This document shows, piece after piece, positions 16,516-23,612 of a stretch of 64,000 nt of DNA (its first letter is position 1; the number at the start of each line of letters is the position of its first letter). The stretch is from Gemmatimonadaceae bacterium (GTDB lineage Bacteria; Gemmatimonadota; Gemmatimonadetes; Gemmatimonadales; Gemmatimonadaceae): assembly GCA_025930755.1 (NCBI GenBank), contig JAICOJ010000007.1, forward strand, positions 1-64,000, written 5' to 3'. The position numbers and the translations under genes were made by a program. The notes under the pieces were generated by a model that had not been told where the DNA came from, did no database searches, and saw only the letters and a program-made list of their open reading frames with translations.

Positions 16516-18381
16516 TCACTGCGTGCCGCGCTCACTTGGCGCCCTGGATCCCAGCCACGCATGGCGAAACGCGCGGATCTCGTCCGTCAGCGGAAGGCCT
16601 GCACTCTCGTACGTGACAAGGCGAAGCCGCGGCTGCCCGCGAAGCGTCATGGATACGACCCTTCGCTGCGCGCGCTGGGTCACGTCGACGCGAACGAGGT
16701 CACCAACCCGGCGTTGCCCGATGATGCTATCGAGCGCGTTCACGGATGGCGTCGCCTGGCCATCGATCGCATGGATACGGTCGCCGTTCACAATGCCCGC
16801 GCCGTAGAGGGAGCCGTTCTCGATCGACCAGTTCACGAACACAGCGGTGGAGTCGTCGGCGAGCGATCCCCCGAGGTAGGGCGTCACGACGCTGTCGGCG
16901 GCGAGTCTGAAGCCGGCGCGGTCGAGCAGCCGCCCGTAGTCCGGAACGTCGCGACCCTCGATGTAGCGCCGGAAGAAATCGTTGGCGAACGCCGTGTCGC
17001 GAGCCACGCGTCCCAACGTCGATCGCAAATCGCGAAGCGTGTACGTGCGCGCGGGAGCAAGCGCGGCTGTCTGGCGGCGGCCGTACTCACGCCACATGGC
17101 TCGCATGAAGTCCTCGAGCGTCGCGCCATGCTCGGCACGCAGAGCAAGGTCGAGCGCGACACCGATGGCCGAGCCCCACGTGTAGTACGAAAGGAAGGCG
17201 TTCTGCCGGTTGGTGGGATCGAGATGGCTTCCGCCGTCGAAGAAGGGCGCGAGCCGGCTCATCTCGACCGCCGAGCCGTGAGTGCGCGCGGGCGATTCGA
17301 TGGTGGCGATGATGTTGCCGGCCAGGCTCCTCGCATACTCGTCGTCGGTGTAGTAGCCGGCGCGGCGGATGAAGAGATCATCGAAATAGCTGGTGAACCC
17401 CTCGGCGAACCAGAGCTCGCCGGACATGTTCTCGCGCTCGAAATCGAACGGCTCCAGGGAGCGCGCACGCAGCCGCTCGCCGTTCCAGGCATGAAAGAGC
17501 TCGTGCGACAGTGAGCCGAGCTGCGTCACCCGGCCCGCACGCTCGGCGATCGGAGTGCGACCGGTGAGGAAGGTCGAGTTGCGGTGCTCCATCGCATCTC
17601 CGTTCACCCATGGCAGGTAGTCGGCAATGAACGTGTAGACGCCGTAGTCCAGGCGCGGCGGCTCCCCCCACGACGCGATCTGCTCGGCGACGATGCGCTG
17701 CGCCATCTCCGCGAACGAATCCACCTGTGCTTCGGTGCCGAGGTGGTGGACGGCGAGCCGCCAGGTGGACGGACGCCCCGCGTGCGTCGTCTGCCAGCTC
17801 CGAATGGTGACCGGTCCCACCTCCGTGGGAGAATCCAGAAAGTACGTGACGTTCGGTGCGGTGAAGATCGTGGAGTCGCGCGTGGGCACGAGCTGCGTGA
17901 CGACACGCCAGCCGTCTCGGGGGCGGACGGTCAGTCGCACTGGCGCCGCGTCGAAGCCACGAGCCCAGACGAACGTCGCCGGCATGTTGAGGTGCGCGTG
18001 CGAGGCGTCGATCTGGAGATACGTGCCGTCCGCTCGGTCTCCCCACACGGTGTACGTCATCCGAACCGTTCCGTTGTGTCCGGCTACGTCCCACCCGTGT
18101 GGATCGGGACGCGTGATCTCCAGCCGGCGTCCGCGACCATCGGCGGCGGTGACGTCATAGACGTTCTTCGCGAATTGGGTGATCGCGTACCGGCCAGGGG
18201 ACGCGCGGCTCATGCGGACGCGGAGGGGAGTCCCCGGCGGAACGCCGACGAACGTGGCCGTCACGCGCGCCTCGTGCTGCGCCGCATTGGGGAAGGAAAT
18301 CTCGTACTCGACGCGACGGGCTTGCGCGTGAAGCGCGCCGGTCGCGGCGACGGTGGCGATGGACAGGAGGGCGAGGCGCAT
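16516..18381 (-). CDS. M61 family aminopeptidase with C-terminal PDZ domain
   Basis: A 621-residue exported zinc peptidase (signal peptide about 1-19, ending GALHAQA). The N-terminal beta domain precedes the catalytic domain, which has the zinc motif HELFH (about 293-297) and the third ligand in WFAEGFTSY about 30 residues later. A PDZ-like domain near the C-terminus contains the typical YGAGIVNGDRIHAIDG. This is the arrangement of glycyl aminopeptidase-type M61 enzymes, which remove N-terminal residues from peptides. It probably acts in the periplasm together with the other peptidases at the left of the window. It is first in a minus-strand group with three small envelope genes. Confidence 0.92.
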   Translation of the reverse strand: MRLALLSIATVAATGALHAQARRVEYEISFPNAAQHEARVTATFVGVPPGTPLRVRMSRASPGRYAITQFAKNVYDVTAADGRGRRLEITRPDPHGWDVAGHNGTVRMTYTVWGDRADGTYLQIDASHAHLNMPATFVWARGFDAAPVRLTVRPRDGWRVVTQLVPTRDSTIFTAPNVTYFLDSPTEVGPVTIRSWQTTHAGRPSTWRLAVHHLGTEAQVDSFAEMAQRIVAEQIASWGEPPRLDYGVYTFIADYLPWVNGDAMEHRNSTFLTGRTPIAERAGRVTQLGSLSHELFHAWNGERLRARSLEPFDFERENMSGELWFAEGFTSYFDDLFIRRAGYYTDDEYARSLAGNIIATIESPARTHGSAVEMSRLAPFFDGGSHLDPTNRQNAFLSYYTWGSAIGVALDLALRAEHGATLEDFMRAMWREYGRRQTAALAPARTYTLRDLRSTLGRVARDTAFANDFFRRYIEGRDVPDYGRLLDRAGFRLAADSVVTPYLGGSLADDSTAVFVNWSIENGSLYGAGIVNGDRIHAIDGQATPSVNALDSIIGQRRVGDLVRVDVTQRAQRRVVSMTLRGQPRLRLVTYESAGLPLTDEIRAFRHAWLGSRAPSERGTQ

Positions 18382-18477
18382 ACCGGACGGGATAGGAGGA
18401 CACCGAAGCTACGTGCGTGCACGGGCAGGCGGCAGGTTACCGTCGGCGCTCCCGAGTGACCCGCCGAGTGGCGGCCC

Positions 18478-18993
18478 CTACCGATGGATGGCGCCCCTCG
18501 GCCTCTGCGTCGGTCGACCAGTGGGGCGCCACACCAGCGTCATCGACTCGCCGACCTGAAGGCGAGACCATTGGGCACTCGCCTGCTCGAATCCGCGGCA
18601 CACGCGCGCGATGTCCTCGGCGTTCACGCCCTCGACGCCCGCAGCCGGAATAGTCGCGCCGGTGGTCCAGAGCCGCCACGCGATACCGACGATCTTCTCG
18701 GACCGCATCGCGTCATCGCGGTTGGCGATGGCGAGGCGGTTCCCGCGCTTGACGACGCGTGTCCGCGGCCGTTCACCTAACGGGCGAAAGGTGTTCACGT
18801 GCCCGCCATCGGCGAGCTGACCGAAGACTCCTCCCCGAATCCCCAGCTCGCTTTCGACGACGAAGTGCGCCATGTCATGTGGCAGGCGGGCGTCGTAGCC
18901 GGGCGCCGGCTCCATGAATGACGGCCCGAGCCCCTCGCCCTCGACCGACACGCGGTAGCGTCGCTCGGCGGTTCGCGTAAATCTGACGTTCAT
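18478..18993 (-). CDS. Conserved hypothetical protein (HDMAHFVVE-type)
   Basis: A 171-residue soluble protein without a signal peptide. Its most conserved-looking part is LPHDMAHFVVESELGIRGGVFGQLADGG, a pattern I associate with an uncharacterised family common in high-GC bacteria (LPHDLxHFVVE). The C-terminal third is predicted helical (AEDIARVCRGFEQASAQWSRL) and then turns basic. I cannot give a function. It has its own gap to neighbours on both sides, and CCTAACG occurs within the coding sequence. Confidence 0.72.
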   Translation of the reverse strand: MNVRFTRTAERRYRVSVEGEGLGPSFMEPAPGYDARLPHDMAHFVVESELGIRGGVFGQLADGGHVNTFRPLGERPRTRVVKRGNRLAIANRDDAMRSEKIVGIAWRLWTTGATIPAAGVEGVNAEDIARVCRGFEQASAQWSRLQVGESMTLVWRPTGRPTQRPRGAIHR

Positions 18994-19018
18994 CGGCGTT
19001 GACTCCAGCTCTCACACC

Positions 19019-19522
19019 CTACAACAACTTCGCCAGGCACACGCTCGTTCCCGGTGACATCGTGTACTCCCCGTAGGCGGGGATTCCAGTGAACCCCGCG
19101 TTCCGATAGAGGGCGAGCGCCTCCGCCTGACGGGTTCCCGTCTCCAGCACGAGCCGGGTGAGGCCGAGCGCGCGCGCTTCGTCCTCGAGGCGGGCGAGAA
19201 GGGCGCGGCCGATTCCGTGGCCGCGGACATCGGGCGCGACGTACATGCGCTTCAGCTCCCCGACGCCGGGCCCGAGCTCACGCACCAGTGCTGGCTCGCG
19301 CAAGGTGCGGACCGCTCCGCACCCGACCGGCCGACCGGACAAGCGGGCGACAACGAATGCACCGGTGCCGGGAGCGACCTCGGTGGGATCCAAACGGAAA
19401 TGCGTCGCTCCCGGTTCGGGGTACCTCGTTGCGAGCTCGGCATTCAGCGCGCCGATCAAGCCCGCAGCGACCTCGCTCGTTAGGGATTCCGGCACGATGG
19501 TCAGCGCCGGCGAAGCACGCAC
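19019..19522 (-). CDS. GNAT family N-acetyltransferase
   Basis: About 167 residues of the GNAT fold. The acetyl-CoA loop is RGHGIGRALLARLEDEARALGL, preceded by strand 4 VGELKRMYVAPDVRG and followed by LETGTRQAEALALYRNAGFTG, the standard order. The acceptor is unknown. The track ORF runs up to 19765, but its first 80 residues are a shadow of the upstream gene; GTG 19522, just after that gene's stop, or GTG 19495 are better starts, and neither has a clear ribosome site. It is probably co-transcribed with the small lipoprotein gene upstream. Confidence 0.85.
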   Translation of the reverse strand: MRASPALTIVPESLTSEVAAGLIGALNAELATRYPEPGATHFRLDPTEVAPGTGAFVVARLSGRPVGCGAVRTLREPALVRELGPGVGELKRMYVAPDVRGHGIGRALLARLEDEARALGLTRLVLETGTRQAEALALYRNAGFTGIPAYGEYTMSPGTSVCLAKLL

Positions 19523-19533
19523 GCGACGGAGAG

Positions 19534-19821
19534 TCAACGCGCGACGGTCTGTTGCCGGGAATCGCGAATGGGATCGCCGCTCCAGAGGCACCAGACCTTC
19601 GAGCCGATCTTCGTTCGCTCGAAACGGTCCTTCGACGTCTGGCAGCGCGTTCCGTCCTCCGCGACCAGGTCGAGTGGGGCCTCTTTGCCGATGACGAGCT
19701 TTCGCCCCAGCTCTTTGGTTGGCTCCGGGCTTCGGTGACCGCGCGTGTGCAGCGGCACCACGCAACCGGAGAGCGCAAGGGCGAGGAAAAGTGCGCGGCG
19801 AAGCGAACGGGTCGCGAACAT
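19534..19821 (-). CDS. Small lipoprotein of unknown function
   Basis: A 95-residue protein that starts at ATG 19821 with GAGGGG upstream. A lipoprotein signal ends in ALSGC (about residues 16-20). The mature part has two cysteines (RCQTSKDRF and VWCLW) that could form a disulfide. I do not recognise it. The longer track start at 19899 overlaps the DinB gene and is rejected. It lies between the DinB gene and the acetyltransferase on the same strand. Confidence 0.65.
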   Translation of the reverse strand: MFATRSLRRALFLALALSGCVVPLHTRGHRSPEPTKELGRKLVIGKEAPLDLVAEDGTRCQTSKDRFERTKIGSKVWCLWSGDPIRDSRQQTVAR

Positions 19822-19895
19822 AACACCCCTCGGCGGCGTCACTGGAAAGACCTCTGCAGGCTCGTGGAGGTCACGACAGCGGAACTCGGAGCCTC

Positions 19896-20384
19896 TCATT
19901 GCTCGGCAGGGCGCGCGAGTGCGGCTCGGATCTGATCGAGGTGATGCTCGTTATGGGCCGCCACCTTCTCGAATTCGTCCTTCAGCGTTCGCACGCCGGT
20001 AACGCTGTGCACGAACTCGAGGTGTCCTTTGGCCTCGTAGTACAGCTCGGCGTAGTAGATGATGGCTTGTCGGACCGACTCATAGACTCGGCGCGAAAGG
20101 TCGAGCGGAACGCGGGAATAGTCGAGCCCTTCCGCCCAGGCGTCCTGATCGAAGACCCACAAGACCTGCCGGGGCTCGCTCAGGACGCGTCGAATGCGAT
20201 CGAAGAGAACCGTTTCAGCGTCGGCGAGGTGCAGCAGGATGAATCGGACCGGCCATTTCCCGGGCGCGTACGTCCGCGCGAGATCGTGGTCGCCGAGCGC
20301 GAAGAGCGCGAGGGTCTCGTCGCGGGTTGCTTCCAGCCGTTGAAGGAGATCCGCGGTCGGGGAGAATCGCCTAACGCCAGTCAT
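19896..20384 (-). CDS. DinB family protein
   Basis: A 162-residue four-helix-bundle protein of the DinB/YfiT-like group. The metal-binding histidine pattern is present: HLADAE in helix 2 (His about 52) and HNEHHLDQIR in the last helix. KWPVRFILLHLADAE matches the typical KWSxxExxxHL region. Members bind a divalent metal and some are thiol-dependent transferases; despite the name, a role in DNA damage is not implied. It is followed closely by the small lipoprotein gene. Confidence 0.87.
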   Translation of the reverse strand: MTGVRRFSPTADLLQRLEATRDETLALFALGDHDLARTYAPGKWPVRFILLHLADAETVLFDRIRRVLSEPRQVLWVFDQDAWAEGLDYSRVPLDLSRRVYESVRQAIIYYAELYYEAKGHLEFVHSVTGVRTLKDEFEKVAAHNEHHLDQIRAALARPAEQ

Positions 20385-20414
20385 CGGAACGTCCGCCGCG
20401 GCCGCGGGGGATCC

Positions 20415-20960
20415 TCATACGGCACAGTCGGCCGGCACACGATGACCGCGAGCGTGACCGCTCGTGATGCGGAGCATGCGTTGACCCCGCACAGTCCAGT
20501 CTCCCATGAGGTCACGGACGAGCTCGTACTCGTCATCCTGCGCGAAGGCGCGGTGCACGCCCGCTGTGGCTCGGCAGTGTCGCAGGACGAGAACGCGAGC
20601 CGTATCGCCTCGGAACGTGATGCGAGCAATGGAGATTCGAAATCCCGGCCGTGTGGGAGGATCGGTCTCCCAGGGACATGGCGGGACTCCGGAGGCGCCG
20701 CGATCGACGAGTTGAGCCCCCGCCTTCTCCGCGAAATCACGAATCAACGGGTTGGGCGTTGATGCATCGGGGTTGGGGCACGTGTACGGGTGCGAGCCGT
20801 CGTGGCATGCGAACCACTGGACCACGGTGCGGGCGTCCTTGCGCAGCTCACTCGCAAGCGTCTGGAGCACGAAAAGCGAGTCGAGGCGACCCTGCGCGTC
20901 CACCCGGGCCGCGAAGGTGAACGCGATCGTGGCGACGGCGAGCAGGCACCGGAGCAGCAT
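20415..20960 (-). CDS. Exported protein of unknown function
   Basis: A 181-residue protein with a clean signal peptide (about 1-22, ending ARVDAQ). The mature protein contains five cysteines (FACHDG, YTCPN, PPCPW, LRHCRA, PADC), most of which could pair in disulfides. ISIARITFRGDTARVLVLRHCRA looks like two beta strands of a small sandwich, then VRDLMGDWTVRGQRMLRITSG resembles the end of an NTF2-like domain. I cannot name the family. It lies 30 bp upstream of the DinB gene. Confidence 0.7.
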   Translation of the reverse strand: MLLRCLLAVATIAFTFAARVDAQGRLDSLFVLQTLASELRKDARTVVQWFACHDGSHPYTCPNPDASTPNPLIRDFAEKAGAQLVDRGASGVPPCPWETDPPTRPGFRISIARITFRGDTARVLVLRHCRATAGVHRAFAQDDEYELVRDLMGDWTVRGQRMLRITSGHARGHRVPADCAV

Positions 20961-20981
20961 ATTCTGAACCCCGAATGCGAG

Positions 20982-21233
20982 CTACTGGTGCGACGGCGGA
21001 CGCGGACGAGGATCCCAGATCTCGTCCTCGGTTCGAGCGATCATCACGTGGGCGAGGTCGACCGTGAGGGCGGTAAGCCCCATCAGTGGCAGCGCCACCA
21101 GAGTAGCGCCGAAGCTTGCCAGCGTACGGTGATCCGGGGCGACCGGGAGCTGCACCGCCTGCTCGAGCAGCGCGTCATAATCCCGCGTCATCCGCTCCGT
21201 GCGAGCCAGGAGCTCCGCCTTCCTGGGATGCAT
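20982..21233 (-). CDS. Small protein with a central membrane segment
   Basis: An 83-residue protein: a charged helical N-terminus, one hydrophobic stretch (FGATLVALPLMGLTALTVDLAHVMI), and a polar tail ending in PRPRPPSHQ. I do not recognise it. It sits 12 bp downstream of the ExbD/TolR-like gene in the same orientation, so it may be a subunit or accessory of that transport system. Coding is supported mainly by position and composition. Confidence 0.5.
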   Translation of the reverse strand: MHPRKAELLARTERMTRDYDALLEQAVQLPVAPDHRTLASFGATLVALPLMGLTALTVDLAHVMIARTEDEIWDPRPRPPSHQ

Positions 21234-21245
21234 AGCCGTTGGCGG

Positions 21246-21746
21246 CTATTTACTCGACTGTCGCGCGCGTGACCCAAGCGCCACTGCCTGGGGCGCGACG
21301 TGCTGCACTTGCTCGAGCACGTGGACCACGTCGTCGTACGATACATCGTCGGATGGAACCACCGTGATCCTCGCGCGTCGGCCCAGTCCCTCAGTGAGGT
21401 CGGTGAGGCTTTGTCGCAGCCGAGCGAATGCGCCCTCGTCGGTGGGGTCAGCCCGGTAGATCAGGGTTTCTCGATCGCCACGTCGCACTACCAGTTGGTG
21501 GCGATCGAGGCGCACGACGACGTCTGGGGTGCCGGTTGTTGCAGCGGTACCCTCATCGACGTCGACGGTCGCAGGCGGCGCCACGAGGTCGAAGCTGGCA
21601 AGCGCCGACCGAAGTGTTACGGCGCTCAGTAAGCTGAAGAACACGATGGCCGTCAGGATATCGACGAGCGGCACGAGGTTGAGCGGGCCGTGCGCGCGTG
21701 CGAATTCGCTGCGGCGAGCGTGGAAGCGTGAGCGGGCGAGCGCCAT
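21246..21746 (-). CDS. ExbD/TolR-like biopolymer transport protein
   Basis: A 166-residue single-pass inner-membrane protein. The N-terminal part contains the family pattern LNLVPLVDILTAIVFFSLLS, with the membrane Asp (VDI) that in ExbD/TolR carries protons for energy transfer, followed by a periplasmic domain ending ITVVPSDDVSYDDVVHVLEQVQ, the usual ExbD tail. No ExbB/TolQ partner is adjacent, so it would have to use one from elsewhere. Start ATG 21746 is preferred over 21800, which adds a non-conserved extension. The TonB-like protein at 15144 is a possible distant partner, but this is speculation. Confidence 0.82.
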   Translation of the reverse strand: MALARSRFHARRSEFARAHGPLNLVPLVDILTAIVFFSLLSAVTLRSALASFDLVAPPATVDVDEGTAATTGTPDVVVRLDRHQLVVRRGDRETLIYRADPTDEGAFARLRQSLTDLTEGLGRRARITVVPSDDVSYDDVVHVLEQVQHVAPQAVALGSRARQSSK

Positions 21747-21852
21747 ACGTAGTTCCTCGACGAGATGTGATCGACAGACCTCAAGGGCCGTGCCATGCAC
21801 TTCGACCTAACGGCGAGGGAGTCGGCGCCTAATAGGCCGAACTGCCGCGACG

Positions 21853-22029
21853 TCAGCTCACGACGACGGAACCCTGATACACGCCGCCCCCCGCCAGCTG
21901 CGCGTCGACCTCCAGCGTCGGCTGTACGCCGTCGGCGAAGACGAGACGACCCGTGATGCGTCCGCCAGGCCGCGATCGACCGATGTGGAGTACGTTGCCG
22001 CTGGCCGGTTCCCGTCGAGGGAGCCGCAT
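21853..22029 (-). CDS. Possible 58-residue small protein
   Basis: This ORF is below the track cut-off. It starts at ATG 22029, ends in QGSVVVS, and its second half (GRITGRLVFADGVQPTLEVDA) has the alternating pattern of a small beta domain rather than random sequence. It lies downstream of the Ig-like lipoprotein gene on the same strand, and may be a small protein or the leftover end of a longer gene. There is no clear ribosome site. An overlapping 89-residue ORF in another frame reads as Arg/Ser-rich noise. Confidence 0.3.
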   Translation of the reverse strand: MRLPRREPASGNVLHIGRSRPGGRITGRLVFADGVQPTLEVDAQLAGGGVYQGSVVVS

Positions 22030-22080
22030 CGGTCGCGCAACGATGGGCCCTCGTTAGGACGGCGGTGTCGCGTCACCCGC

Positions 22081-22950
22081 TCACAGGCACAGAAGCGCCA
22101 CGTCCGCCGCCGCTGGAATCCCGGCACTGACCACCGAAGAATGCGATGTCGTCTGCCTCCGTGGAGCCACGCTCTCCGGCTCGGCGGTGACGTGCAGCAG
22201 ATACGGCATGCCGAGCGACTGGAGGTGGGTGTCGAAATACTCGAATCGGCGGGAGGGCCCGCACCCCCAGCCGACCGTCACCCGGCCGAGCGTCCACGCG
22301 CCGGTTTCGGCTCCCTGTGGGACGGTGATCGTCGCCTTCCAAAGCCCGTCCGCCGGGGTGCCGGTGCTGAGGGCGAGCGCCTCGTAGAGCGATTCGAAAT
22401 CGGTCGATGTCGCCGTGGGGTTGTAGAACTGCACCGCGCCATAGGCGATACCCCAGGTCGTGCGGTCGTCGGTTGCCCACACGGACACCGTCGCCGAGGC
22501 GTCGCTCGATGCGACATTCACGTGATCCGGGGTGATCCACACTCCCCGAAGCACGGCGCCTCGTCTGACGTAGCCCGTGAACCTCGCTGAACCAGCTCCT
22601 TCGACCGTCGCCGTGGCGTGGTGGTCTCCAAGGGTTGAATTCCCGGTCTCGACGGAGTGGAACGACCAGCTTGCGCTCGCCACACCGTCGCCACCGGTCG
22701 CCGTCGACGCCGGCGAAATCGCGCCCGAGCTCGCCGTCCAGCTGACGCGCACTCCGGCGAGCGGATTGCCGGCGCGGTCGAGGACGCGTACGCGCAGCGA
22801 GTCCGGCAGGGTCTCGTACCCGAGGCCCTCCTGGCCGTTGCCGGCCGCGATTTCAATGGACGCGGGAGCGCTGCCAGGCGCAGTGGAATCAGCGCAGGCA
22901 GCAAGACCGCCGGCAAGCACGACCGCGGAGAGCAGGGGAAGTGTACGCAT
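22081..22950 (-). CDS. Lipoprotein with an Ig-like (invasin/Big-1 type) domain
   Basis: A 289-residue lipoprotein: lipobox LAAC (Cys about 19) followed by ADSTAP, a frequent start of surface lipoproteins. The first domain reads LRVRVLDRAGNPLAGVRVSWTASSGAISP, then ATGGDGVASASWSF, the hallmark of Big-1/invasin-like Ig domains. The second half is beta-rich, with several Trp residues. It probably sits on the cell surface or periplasmic face, with a structural or binding role. Its C-terminal sequence turns irregular near the end. It has its own upstream gap of 165 bp. Confidence 0.8.
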   Translation of the reverse strand: MRTLPLLSAVVLAGGLAACADSTAPGSAPASIEIAAGNGQEGLGYETLPDSLRVRVLDRAGNPLAGVRVSWTASSGAISPASTATGGDGVASASWSFHSVETGNSTLGDHHATATVEGAGSARFTGYVRRGAVLRGVWITPDHVNVASSDASATVSVWATDDRTTWGIAYGAVQFYNPTATSTDFESLYEALALSTGTPADGLWKATITVPQGAETGAWTLGRVTVGWGCGPSRRFEYFDTHLQSLGMPYLLHVTAEPESVAPRRQTTSHSSVVSAGIPAAADVALLCL

Positions 22951-23115
22951 GGACTGAGGGTTCAGGCTCCTGATCGGCCGGTCCAGGACACTATGCTATG
23001 CGAGCGCCGCCTTGTAAAGAAATTGTCCCCGTGGCGAGTTAGCGAGCTGCGGCACGGAACTGCCCTTCCGTCGCGCCGAACGCTGTCGGCGTCAGGCGGA
23101 GGTTAGGCGACGCCC

Positions 23116-23520
23116 TCAGGCACCCTTGTTCTTGTCATCCCACAGCTTCGGCTCCCAGAGCTCGACCTTGTTGCCGTCCGGGTCCATGATCCAGGCAAAT
23201 CTGCCATTCTCGTGCGATTCGGGTCCTTGAAGGATCTCCACACCACCGGCCCTCAGCTGCTCGAGCAGCTCGCCAAGGTTGTCGACCCGGTAGTTGATCA
23301 TGAAGGACGACTGGCTTGGGCTGAACCATTGGCTGTCGTGCGCGGCGACATGCCACACCGTCAGGCCTTGATCGTCGGCCTTGTCGTCCGGCCATCGGAG
23401 GATCGCGCCGCCAAAGTCTTCCAGCGGCAGGCCCAGGTGCTTCCGATACCACGCCGCCAATCCCGCGCCGTCACCCTTGCTCTTGATAAAGACGCCGCCG
23501 ACTCCGGTGATCTTCGCCAT
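23116..23520 (-). CDS. Glyoxalase/bleomycin-resistance (VOC) fold protein
   Basis: A 134-residue vicinal-oxygen-chelate protein. One paired beta-alpha-beta-beta-beta module is visible at each end: GVGGVFIKSKGDGAGLAAWYRKHLGLPL at the start and WIMDPDGNKVELWEP at the end, the latter carrying the usual metal Glu. Such proteins range from lyases to antibiotic-binding proteins; the substrate is unknown. ATG 23520 has GGGAGTG just upstream and fits the family start better than 23532. The gene is flanked by the large SARP-type regulator. Confidence 0.87.
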   Translation of the reverse strand: MAKITGVGGVFIKSKGDGAGLAAWYRKHLGLPLEDFGGAILRWPDDKADDQGLTVWHVAAHDSQWFSPSQSSFMINYRVDNLGELLEQLRAGGVEILQGPESHENGRFAWIMDPDGNKVELWEPKLWDDKNKGA

Positions 23521-23612
23521 GGTCACTCCCATGCCTCGAGCTGGCTAACGGTTTCTCATCAATGCGCCGGCGTTGGCGACGGTTGCCGTTGTCGCCTTCG
23601 GACAGCGTTAGG

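Noticed and set aside
20440-20760. Plus-strand ORFs opposite the exported protein at 20415
   Set aside because: They are Arg/Ser-rich shadows without family features.
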